A DNA stretch of 64,000 bases, taken from Muricoccus nepalensis (lineage in GTDB: Bacteria; Pseudomonadota; Alphaproteobacteria; Acetobacterales; Acetobacteraceae). The notes under the pieces were generated by a model. The model made no database searches, had not been told where the DNA came from, and saw nothing but the letters and a program-made list of their open reading frames with translations. Each line of letters begins with the position of its first letter. The first letter of the stretch is position 1. This document shows, in pieces, positions 9,015 to 15,905 of the stretch. Position numbers and translations under genes: made by a program. Where the stretch lies: assembly GCF_006438825.1 (NCBI RefSeq), contig NZ_RCZP01000027.1, positions 14,500 to 78,499 on the forward strand, written 5' to 3'.

Positions 9015-10088
9015 TTATCCGCGCTCGTACCAGCCCTTCGTCCGCATCACGATGTGGACCACCGAGAGCATGACGGGCACCTCGACCAGCACGCCGACCA
9101 CCGTCGCGAGCGCGGCGCCGCTCTCGAAGCCGTAGAGCCCGATTGCGACGGCGACAGCGAGCTCGAAGAAGTTGGAGGCGCCGATCAGGGCCGACGGTCC
9201 GGCGACACTGTGCGCCGAGCCGCACTGGCGGTTCAGAAGGTAGGCAAGGCCCGCGTTGAGGTAGACCTGGATGAGGATGGGCACCGCCAGCAGCAGGATC
9301 ACCAGCGGCTGCGCGAGGATCTGCTCGCCCTGGAAGCCGAACAGCAGCACCAGCGTCGCCAGCAGCGCGACCAGCGACACCGGGTGCAGCGCCCTCAGCG
9401 TGCGCCCGAGGGACGCCTCGCCGCCGGAGGCGAGCAGCGACCGCCGCCAGGCCTGCGCCGCTGCGAGGGGAAGGACGATGTAGAGGCCGACCGAGAGGAG
9501 CAGCGTGTCCCAGGGCACCGTGATGGCGGACAGGCCGAGGAGTAGGCCGACTACTGGGGCGAAGGCCACCAGCATGATCGCGTCGTTCAGCGCGACCTGG
9601 GACAGGGTGAAGTTGGCGTCGCCGTCGGTCAGGCGGGACCACACGAAGACCATGGCCGTGCACGGCGCGGCCGCCAGCAGGATGAGGCCGGCGATGTAGC
9701 TGTCCACCTGCCCCGCGGGCAGCCAGGGCCGGAACAGCCAGCCGATGAACAGCCAGCCCAGCAGGGCCATCGAGAACGGCTTCACGAGCCAGTTGATGCC
9801 GACAGTCACGGCGATGCCGCGCCAGTGGCGCGCGACCTGGCCCATGGCGGCGAAGTCCACGCGGAGCAGCATGGGGATGATCATCGCCCAGATCAGCAGG
9901 GCGACGGGGATGTTGACCTGGGCCACCTCCAGGCGGCCGAGCGCCTGGAACGGGCCTGGCAGCACCGCGCCGAGGGCGATGCCTGCCACGATGCAGAGAG
10001 CGACCCAGAGGGTCAGGTAGCGCTCGAAGGTGCCCATGGCGGCCCTGCGGCGCCCGATGGCGGCCTCGCCCTCGACGGCCGCGCTCAT
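9015..10088 (-). CDS. acr3: ACR3-family arsenite efflux transporter
   Basis: 357 residues with about ten transmembrane helices, exporting As(III) across the inner membrane. The first residues are cytoplasmic, then YLTLWVALCIVAGIALGAVLPG opens helix 1. The conserved Cys of ACR3 carriers is visible at residue 143 in LAAAPCTAMVFVWSRL; the NFFELAVAVAIGLYG segment is also typical. It is the last gene of arsR-arsC-acr3, its start overlapping the arsC stop by four bases (ATGA), so translation is probably coupled. It removes the arsenite made by ArsC. No damage is seen. Confidence 0.93.
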   Translation of the reverse strand: MSAAVEGEAAIGRRRAAMGTFERYLTLWVALCIVAGIALGAVLPGPFQALGRLEVAQVNIPVALLIWAMIIPMLLRVDFAAMGQVARHWRGIAVTVGINWLVKPFSMALLGWLFIGWLFRPWLPAGQVDSYIAGLILLAAAPCTAMVFVWSRLTDGDANFTLSQVALNDAIMLVAFAPVVGLLLGLSAITVPWDTLLLSVGLYIVLPLAAAQAWRRSLLASGGEASLGRTLRALHPVSLVALLATLVLLFGFQGEQILAQPLVILLLAVPILIQVYLNAGLAYLLNRQCGSAHSVAGPSALIGASNFFELAVAVAIGLYGFESGAALATVVGVLVEVPVMLSVVHIVMRTKGWYERG

Positions 10089-10522
10089 GCCGCTGAATCC
10101 TTGGCGACGCGCTGCCCGTCGGCGCCGGCCACCGCCTCGCCGTCCTCCTTAGCGAAGGCGCCGCGCTGCGGCTTGGGCAGGATGTCGAGGACCGCCTCGG
10201 AGGGCCGGCACAGGCGCACGCCGAGCGGCGTCACCACGATGGGGCGGTTGATGAGGATGGGATGCGCCATCATCGCGTCGAGCAGTTGGTCGTCGGTGAG
10301 AGACGGATCGCCGAGACCCAGCTCCGCGTAGGGCGTCCCCTTCTCACGCAGCACGGCGCGGACCGGGATGTCCATGCGCCGGATCAGGTCCACCAGCTCC
10401 TCCCGAGACGGCGGGGTCTTCAGGTACTCGACGATCTCCGGCTCCTCGCCGCTATTGCAGATCAGGGCCAGGACGTTGCGGGACGTCCCGCAAGCCGGGT
10501 TGTGGAAGATCGTAATGGTCAT
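10085..10522 (-). CDS. arsC: Arsenate reductase, glutaredoxin-coupled type
   Basis: 145 residues. It reduces arsenate to arsenite in the cytoplasm using glutathione/glutaredoxin. The catalytic Cys11 lies in HNPACGTSR (H-x3-C-x3-R), and the substrate-binding arginines are in VLREKGTPY, INRPIVV and GVRLCRP. The frame is open far upstream, but this ATG is where homology starts, and it overlaps the arsR stop by four bases. Middle gene of the operon. The C-terminal tail (about residues 118-145) is a little longer and more charged than usual. Confidence 0.93.
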   Translation of the reverse strand: MTITIFHNPACGTSRNVLALICNSGEEPEIVEYLKTPPSREELVDLIRRMDIPVRAVLREKGTPYAELGLGDPSLTDDQLLDAMMAHPILINRPIVVTPLGVRLCRPSEAVLDILPKPQRGAFAKEDGEAVAGADGQRVAKDSAA

Positions 10523-10875
10523 GTCGCTGGCTCCGGAGAGGGGCAGGCGCAGGCCGATAGGGAGGCGACCGCGGGGGTACAGACCTCCGGGTGGCCCTGA
10601 CAGCAGTCCTGCAGGAGGAAGGCGATGAGGCCGGAAAGGGCGTCGTAAACGGCCGAGTACCGGATCGACCGGCCGTCCCGGCGCGACTGTACCAAGCCCG
10701 CATGCTCGAGATGGGTGAGGTGGAAGGACAGGCGCGAGGAGGTTGCGCCCATGGCCTCGCCGATGGCGCCGGCTGCCATGCCGTCCGGCCCCGCCGTCAC
10801 CAGCAGGCGCACGATCCGCAGGCGGGTTTCCTGGGAGAGGGCGCCCAGCGCATCGAGTGCTTGCGTTTCGTCCAT
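10519..10875 (-). CDS. arsR: ArsR-family arsenic-responsive repressor
   Basis: 118 residues, a winged-helix repressor that leaves DNA when As(III) binds. The recognition helix is around ATSSRLSFHLTHLEHAGLV (44-62). The metalloid site is not in the helix as in E. coli. Instead Cys91, Cys92 and Cys99 (DCCQGHPEVC) form a C-terminal cluster like that of Acidithiobacillus-type ArsR. Further cysteines follow near residues 109-111. First gene of the arsenic operon; a dyad just upstream is the probable operator. Confidence 0.92.
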   Translation of the reverse strand: MDETQALDALGALSQETRLRIVRLLVTAGPDGMAAGAIGEAMGATSSRLSFHLTHLEHAGLVQSRRDGRSIRYSAVYDALSGLIAFLLQDCCQGHPEVCTPAVASLSACACPSPEPAT

Positions 10876-10888
10876 GACGGCTCAATAA

Positions 10889-10904
10889 CTCAAGATCAAT
10901 TGAG
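10889..10904. promoter_or_regulatory. Candidate ArsR operator
   Basis: ctcaagatcaattgag has perfect 5-bp arms CTCAA/TTGAG around a 6-base centre. It lies 14 bases upstream of arsR in an AT-richer patch and also 16 bases before the ATG of the divergent broken DUF6428 gene, so it could have served both. Inferred from symmetry and position. Confidence 0.55.
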
Positions 10905-10919
10905 ATGTAAGGGGTCACG

Positions 10920-11062
10920 ATGAACGCGCTGGTCCTTCCGCTGAGCATCGGCTTCAAGGGCGACGCCTCGCTCGGCGCGCTGCGGCCCCACTGGGGCGCC
11001 GGCTGGTCATCAGCTACGACGGGCGCCAGACCGAACCCGGCTACCACGTCACCGAGGTGAAG
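10920..11062 (+). pseudogene. DUF6428-type arsenic-associated gene, frameshifted and truncated
   Basis: From the ATG at 10920 the frame reads MNALVLPLSIGFKGDASLGA and LRPHWGAG. One frame away, from about 11002, it continues as RLVISYDGRQTEPGYHVTEVKAG. That second part matches the GYHVTE signature I associate with DUF6428 proteins, small proteins of unknown function often found beside arsenic genes. A single-base shift near 11000 breaks the frame. IS3-type sequence replaces the rest from about 11063. Non-functional. It is divergent from arsR across the operator. Confidence 0.6.
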
Positions 11063-11761
11063 GCGGGCGCGGTACGGCTACCGGCGCCTGCACGTGCTGC
11101 TGCGGCGTGGTTCGAAGCACTTCTTCGGACGCCGAAGGTTGGGTGGCCGGTGAACCATAAGCGTACCTACCGGCTGTACGCCTAGGAGGGGCTGGCGATC
11201 CGCTCCAAGCTGCCGCGGCGCAAGCGGGCCTGGCGCTACCGGCAGGGACATCCGGGAGCGGTCGCGCCGAACGAGATCTGGGCCATGGACTTTATGTCCG
11301 ACCAACTGTTCGACGGCCGCCCGATCCGGATCCTGACCGTGGTGGACATCCACACACGAGAGGGCCTCTCAGCGCATCCGAGAGCCAACTTCCGAGCAGC
11401 CCAGGTGGTCGAGGTTCTGGACCAACTCGTGCGCGCCCGGGGCAAGCCGAAAAGCCTGAGGGTGGACAACGGGCCGGAGTTCGCCGATCGCCTGCGCGAC
11501 CACTGGGCTTACCTGAACGGGGTGGAGATCGACTTCTCGCGCCCCGGCAAACCCACGGACAACGCGTTCATCGAGGCGTTCAACGCCCGGCTCCGGGCCG
11601 AGTGCCTGAACGCCTCATGGTTCCTTTCCTTGGCCGATGCCAAGGAGCGCATCGAGGAATGGAGGTGCCACTACAACGAGGAGCGGCCCCACTCGGCGCT
11701 TGGGAACTTGACCCCGAGCACCTTCGCCAACCAAGCTCAACCAGCCCGAGAACTTGCATAG
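11063..11761 (+). pseudogene. Decayed IS3-family transposase (OrfB)
   Basis: Reads RYGYRRLHVLLRR at the start, then about 26 extra bases shift the frame. Next comes WPVNHKRTYRLYA, an in-frame TAG at about 11183, and an uninterrupted integrase core from 11186. The DDE residues survive (WAMDFMSD, VDNGPEF, NAFIEAFNARLR). OrfA and the first third of OrfB are missing and no left terminal repeat is seen, so this is a dead copy. It differs from the IS3 element at the left edge. The tail ends with ALGNLTPSTFANQ. Confidence 0.85.
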
Positions 11762-11887
11762 ACCCCGGACCAGAGTTGGGGCGCAGACCAGTGCCCGGTC
11801 CGAGCGTTCAGACGGCGTCGAGCAGTCCCTCAGCAAGGGCGATGAGGCTGTAGCACAGCTCGCACGCAAGCTTTCAGGACCAAATCC

Positions 11888-12130
11888 TTATCTTATCCTG
11901 TGAAGCGCTTTGATTGAGTTGGCGAACAGAGTCACTGGGTCGAGATGCAAGGCCTCCGCGATGTCTACGAACTCAAAGACGTCAAGCCGGCGCTGCCCGC
12001 TCTCAAGTCGCGAAATAAAGGCCTGTGGCCGCCCTAACCGACCAGCAAGTTCAGCTTGCGAAAGTCCTTCAGCCTGCCGCTGCTCGACAAGGAGCTTCCG
12101 CAGTGTCGCTGAGGACTGAAGCCAGGACAT
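11888..12130 (-). CDS. XRE/Cro-type helix-turn-helix regulator
   Basis: 80 residues, almost only a DNA-binding domain: RKLLVEQRQAEGLSQAELAGRLGRPQAFISRLESGQRRLDVFE (about 11-53) is a textbook Cro/CI HTH. The following helix (FVDIAEALHLDPVTLF) is usual for single-domain XRE proteins. No strong ribosome binding site is seen; leaderless or weak translation is possible. Two similar T-rich 18-bp sites lie 58-111 bases upstream and are candidate operators. An orphan gene is divergent from it. Such small regulators often sit on mobile DNA. Confidence 0.8.
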   Translation of the reverse strand: MSWLQSSATLRKLLVEQRQAEGLSQAELAGRLGRPQAFISRLESGQRRLDVFEFVDIAEALHLDPVTLFANSIKALHRIR

Positions 12131-12187
12131 TTAGGGGAGACGCGCCTTGCCAGCAGTGCACGACGCCTCGCTATGCGAAAAACCACC

Positions 12188-12241
12188 TTATGCAAAAAAT
12201 GTATGGACCCTCGACTGCCCGCATCATACAAAAAATGCATG
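12188..12241. promoter_or_regulatory. Two T-rich 18-bp operator-like repeats
   Basis: On the minus strand, copies at 12188-12205 and 12224-12241 fit catRcattttttgYatRa, each an imperfect dyad around a T-tract. They start 36 bases apart. They lie between the XRE gene and the divergent orphan gene in one of the few AT-rich patches of the window, as expected for a divergent control region. Confidence 0.5.
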
Positions 12242-12286
12242 ATCATGCTGTGGCTGGACCTCTTGCTTGTAGAAGGAGCAGCTCGG

Positions 12287-12937
12287 GTGAACTTCCCTCT
12301 TTCCTTGATGGAGAAAGCAGTGAGCTTGAGGCGGCAAGAGCACGCTACAAGGCGAAATCAGTTCTCGGTGTTAGTGAAGCTCGGCTTCCTCAGGGAGATC
12401 CTTGAGGTCGGCCCTGAGGGAGTGATCTGGTCGATCCATGACCCTGCCCTGCCGGGCGAGGAGGGCCTCTACGCCTTGGAGAGCGGGGACGAGCTCCGCG
12501 TGCTCGACGGCACGGGCCGCACTCTCTGGGAGGGGGTGGTGAGCTTCGATCGGCTGGGCTCCCGGCCCAACTCCTGCCCTGACGGTGACCTGCTCGCGGA
12601 CGATGCTCGGGGTATGTGGCACCACGGCACGCAGGTGGACGTGGACCGCGGTTTCTGGGGGTGCCTGTTTGCCGAGCACCGGCGAGCCGTTCTGCGCCGC
12701 GGTCCGCCAAACCCCTGGGACCGAGCCCCGCACCCGTTCAGCGGCCCGGCCGACGGTTTAGGCGCGCGCCTCGCCGCGCTGTCGCCGGTGCAGGCCGAGG
12801 CGCTGTTCAGGAGTACCCTGGGCGCGGCGGCGCGAAGGCGGGGCACGGGGCGCGGCTGGCCTGCTTTTCCTTCAACGGCAACAAGATCATCACCGCGGGC
12901 GGCGGCGGCGCCCTCGTCTCCGACAACCCCGCGCTGA
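12287..12937 (+). CDS. Orphan protein of unknown function, 3' end replaced
   Basis: A GTG start with aaggag eight bases upstream opens a frame beginning MNFPLSLMEKAVSLRRQEHA. The middle looks like a genuine globular protein, containing GLYALESGDELRVLDGTGRT and DDARGMWHHGTQVDVDRGFW. I do not recognise the family. The frame is also open further upstream, but that part crosses the operator-like repeats. From about 12815 the DNA belongs to an aminotransferase in another frame, so the last 40 residues are junk and the native C-terminus is lost. It is divergent from the XRE regulator and may once have been its target. Confidence 0.4.
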   Translation: MNFPLSLMEKAVSLRRQEHATRRNQFSVLVKLGFLREILEVGPEGVIWSIHDPALPGEEGLYALESGDELRVLDGTGRTLWEGVVSFDRLGSRPNSCPDGDLLADDARGMWHHGTQVDVDRGFWGCLFAEHRRAVLRRGPPNPWDRAPHPFSGPADGLGARLAALSPVQAEALFRSTLGAAARRRGTGRGWPAFPSTATRSSPRAAAAPSSPTTPR

Positions 12938-13443
12938 TCGCGACGGCGCGGCACCTCAGCACCCAGGCCAAGGAGACGGCGCCGCACTACCAGCACGAGA
13001 CCACCGGCTACTCCTACGGCCTCTCCTCGGTGCTGGCGGCGGTCGGGCTCGCGCAGCTCCGCACGCTGGAGGCGCGGGTGGCGTCGCGGCGCGCGGTCTT
13101 CGCGCGCTACGTCGTGGGGCTGGCGGACGTGCCGGGCGTCTCCTTCATGCCGGAGCCCGCCTGGGGCCGGTCCTCGCGCTGGCTTTCCGTCGCGATGTTC
13201 GACCCTGCCCGCTTCGGCGCCGACCGGGAGGGGGTGCGGCGGGCGCTGGACGAGGCGGGCATCGAGAGCCGGCCGGTCTGGAAGCCGCTTCACCTGCAGC
13301 CGGCCTTCCGGGACGCCGAGGTCGTCGGCGGCCCCGTCGCGGCCTCGCTGTTCGAGCGCGGGCTCTGCCTGCCGTCCGGCAACATGACACCGGCGGTGCA
13401 GGCGCGCGTGATCGAGACGATCCGCCGGCTGGCGCGGCGCTGA
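12820..13443 (+). pseudogene. DegT/DnrJ/EryC1 sugar aminotransferase, N-terminal half missing
   Basis: About 208 C-terminal residues of a PLP-dependent nucleotide-sugar aminotransferase (PglE/perosamine-synthase type). The PLP-binding Lys is present in ACFSFNGNKIITAGGGGALV, followed by AKETAPHYQHETTGYSYGLS and a normal C-terminus to the stop. The N-terminal half, including most of the PLP site, is absent. The reading frame upstream belongs to unrelated DNA, and no natural start fits. The intact enzyme would aminate the 4-keto sugar made by the dehydratase encoded at 17918. Confidence 0.8.
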
Positions 13444-13454
13444 GGGGCGGCGCC

Positions 13455-14717
13455 TTGCGCCTGCTCTATCTCCACCAGCACTACTCCGGGCCCGGGGGCG
13501 CGACCGCGACCCGGGCGCACGCCATGGCCCGCGCCATGGCCGCGCGCGGGCACGCGGTGACGCTCGCCTGCGGGCGCTACGACGGCGCGGTGACGGGGCT
13601 CGCCGGCCCCTTCGAGGGCGGGCGGCGCGAGGGGCGGGTGGCGGGCTTCCGCGTGGTGGAGTTCGACATCCCCTGCGGCAACGGCCAGGCGCTGGCCGCG
13701 CGGACGGGCGCCTTCCTGCGCTACGCCTGGCGGGCGGGGGGCCTCGCGCTGGCGGAGGAATTCGACCTCGTCCTCGCCTCCTCCACGCCGCTGACGGTCG
13801 CGCTGCCGGCCCTGGCCGCGCGGCGGATGCGGGGCGTGCCCTACGTGTTCGAGATCCGCGACCCCTGGCCCGAGCTGCCGCGCGCGCTGTCCGAGGCGCG
13901 GATGCCCGGCGGCGTGCCGGGGCCGGTTCTGGAGGGGATGGAGCGGCTGGCGACGGCGGCCTGCCGGGGCGCCGCCGCCGTGATCGCGCTGACGGAGGGC
14001 ATGGCCGAGACCGCCCGCGCCCGCGGCGCCTCCCGCGTCCACGTCGTGCCCAACGGCTGCGACCTCGACCTCTTCGGGCCGCAGGTGGCGCCCTGGCGGC
14101 CGGAGGCGGCGGGCTCGGCCGAGGTTCTGGCGGTCTATGCCGGGGCGCACGGGCGGGCGAACGGGCTCCACGCCGCGCTGGAGGCCGCGACGATCCTCCG
14201 CAACGCCGGCGAGCGCCGGCTGCGCCTCGTGCTGGTCGGCGAGGGGAGCGAGCGGGCGCGGCTGATGGCCGAGGCGGCGCGGCGGGACCTGCGGAACGTC
14301 ACCTTCCTCGACCCCATGCCGAAGACGCAGGTGGCGGCGCTGCTCTCGGCCGCGGGGATCGGGCTGCACCTGCTGGCGCCGGTGCCCGCCTTCGCGGAGT
14401 GGACGGCGCCGAACAAGCTGATGGACTGCCTCGCCGCCGGGCTGCCCGTGGTGACCAACGCGGCCGGGCGGGCGGCGCGGCTGCTGGAGGCGGGGCCGGA
14501 CGGGCCGGCCTGCGGAATCGCGGCGCCGCCGGGCGACGTGCCGGCGCTGGCGGACGCGCTCGCCGCCCTCGCGGGCGCGCCGGCGCGGCGGGTGGCCATG
14601 GGGAAGGCCGCGCGGGGGCGGGCGGTGCGGCTCTGGGACCGGCGGCTGCACGCGGCGCGGTTCTGCGAGATCCTGGAGGCGGCGGCCGGCCTCGCACCGC
14701 TCGCCCGGGCGGCCTGA
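13455..14717 (+). CDS. GT4-family glycosyltransferase (WbuB-like)
   Basis: 420 residues with a GT-B fold. The N-terminal acceptor domain opens MRLLYLHQHYSGPGGATATR with the donor-side loop GG. The C-terminal domain holds the nucleotide-sugar site (VYAGAHGRANGLHAALEA, then LVGEGSERARLM and EWTAPNKLMDCLAAGLPVV). It should transfer a sugar onto a lipid-linked or polysaccharide acceptor on the cytoplasmic face of the membrane. A TTG start is chosen because homology begins there and gaggggcgg precedes it. It lies 11 bases after the aminotransferase stop, probably one operon through to 21431. Confidence 0.88.
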   Translation: MRLLYLHQHYSGPGGATATRAHAMARAMAARGHAVTLACGRYDGAVTGLAGPFEGGRREGRVAGFRVVEFDIPCGNGQALAARTGAFLRYAWRAGGLALAEEFDLVLASSTPLTVALPALAARRMRGVPYVFEIRDPWPELPRALSEARMPGGVPGPVLEGMERLATAACRGAAAVIALTEGMAETARARGASRVHVVPNGCDLDLFGPQVAPWRPEAAGSAEVLAVYAGAHGRANGLHAALEAATILRNAGERRLRLVLVGEGSERARLMAEAARRDLRNVTFLDPMPKTQVAALLSAAGIGLHLLAPVPAFAEWTAPNKLMDCLAAGLPVVTNAAGRAARLLEAGPDGPACGIAAPPGDVPALADALAALAGAPARRVAMGKAARGRAVRLWDRRLHAARFCEILEAAAGLAPLARAA

Positions 14718-14792
14718 CCGGCCCGGCGGTTTTCACAACGACGACGAGAGGGAGCGGGGCGCGAGGCACGGCTTCCGCCCCGGCGTGCCACG

Positions 14793-15905
14793 ATGGCGCC
14801 TGAGCCGAACCCCCCCGAGCTGCACCTTGTTGCCGCGGCCCGGCCGAACCTGCCCAAGCTGGCCGCGCTGGTGCACGCGCTGGCGGAGCGGCCCGCCTTC
14901 TGCCGGCCGGTGCTGGTCCACACCGGGCAGCACCACGACGCCGCCATGTTCGGCGGGCACCTGGCGGATCTCGGCCTCCCGCCGCCGGACGTGTCGCTGG
15001 GCATCTCGGGCGGCGGGCACGCGGGGCTGACGGGGCGGACCATGATCGCCTGCGCGGAGCTCTGGGCGGCGCGGCGGCCGGCGATGGTGGTGGTGGCGGG
15101 CGACGTGGACGGCGCGCTGGCCGCGACGCTCGCCGCGCGCAAGCTCGGCCTCCCCGTGGCGCACCTGGAGGCGGGGCTGCGCTGCGGGGACCTCGACATG
15201 CCCGAGGAGATCAACCGGCGCGCGATCGACGCGGTGAGCACGACCCTCTGGGCGCCGGACGAGGGCACGGCGGCGCGGCTGCGGGCCGAGGGCCACGCGC
15301 CCGGCGCGGTGCGGGCCGTGGGCAACGCGATGATCGACAGCCTGCTTCGCGCCCGGCCGGCCGCGATGGCGCGGCCCCTGCCGCCGGGCCTCGTGCCGGG
15401 GGGCTACGGCGTGCTGACGCTGCACCGCCCGGCGAACGTGGACGGGCGGGAGGCGCTGGCGGGGCTGCTGGAGGCCGTGGGCGCGGCCGCGCGGCGCCTG
15501 CCGCTGGCCTGGCCGATGCACCCGCGGACGCGGCAACGTCTTTCGGAATTCGGCCTCGCCGTGCCAGAAGGGGTCATGCGCCTGCCGCCGCTCGGACACC
15601 TCGATTTCCTGGGATTGCTCGCCCGCGCGCGCCTCGTCGCGACGGACAGCGGGGGCGTGCAGGAGGAGGCCTGGGCGCTCGACCTGCCCTGCCTGACGCT
15701 GCGGCCCTCGACCGAGCGGCCGGTGACGCTGGAGGCCGGGACGAACCGGCTGGTGCCGCCCGCGGGGCTGGGCGCGGCGGTGGCCGCGGTGCTGGCGGGG
15801 GACTGGCCGCGGGCGCGCCCGATCCCGCTCTGGGACGGGCGGGCGGGCGCGCGGATGGCCGCGCACCTGGCGGAGACGATGGGCGCCGCGGGAGCCACGG
15901 CATGA
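14793..15905 (+). CDS. wecB: UDP-N-acetylglucosamine 2-epimerase (non-hydrolysing)
   Basis: 370 residues; interconverts UDP-GlcNAc and UDP-ManNAc. Family landmarks are the start RPNLPKLAALVHAL, HTGQHHD, the HLEAGLRCGD motif, EEINRRAIDAVS, the TLHRPANVD segment and the UDP-binding TDSGGVQEEAWALDLPCLTLR. All catalytic acidic and histidine residues I can place are present. With the dehydrogenase at 20070 it predicts UDP-ManNAcA synthesis. Its stop overlaps the next gene's ATG by four bases. Confidence 0.92.
   Translation: MAPEPNPPELHLVAAARPNLPKLAALVHALAERPAFCRPVLVHTGQHHDAAMFGGHLADLGLPPPDVSLGISGGGHAGLTGRTMIACAELWAARRPAMVVVAGDVDGALAATLAARKLGLPVAHLEAGLRCGDLDMPEEINRRAIDAVSTTLWAPDEGTAARLRAEGHAPGAVRAVGNAMIDSLLRARPAAMARPLPPGLVPGGYGVLTLHRPANVDGREALAGLLEAVGAAARRLPLAWPMHPRTRQRLSEFGLAVPEGVMRLPPLGHLDFLGLLARARLVATDSGGVQEEAWALDLPCLTLRPSTERPVTLEAGTNRLVPPAGLGAAVAAVLAGDWPRARPIPLWDGRAGARMAAHLAETMGAAGATA

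Noticed and set aside
10523-11047. Upstream extension of the arsC reading frame to 320 codons
   Set aside because: The extra part runs across arsR in another frame and lacks similarity to anything; homology starts at the ATG at 10522.
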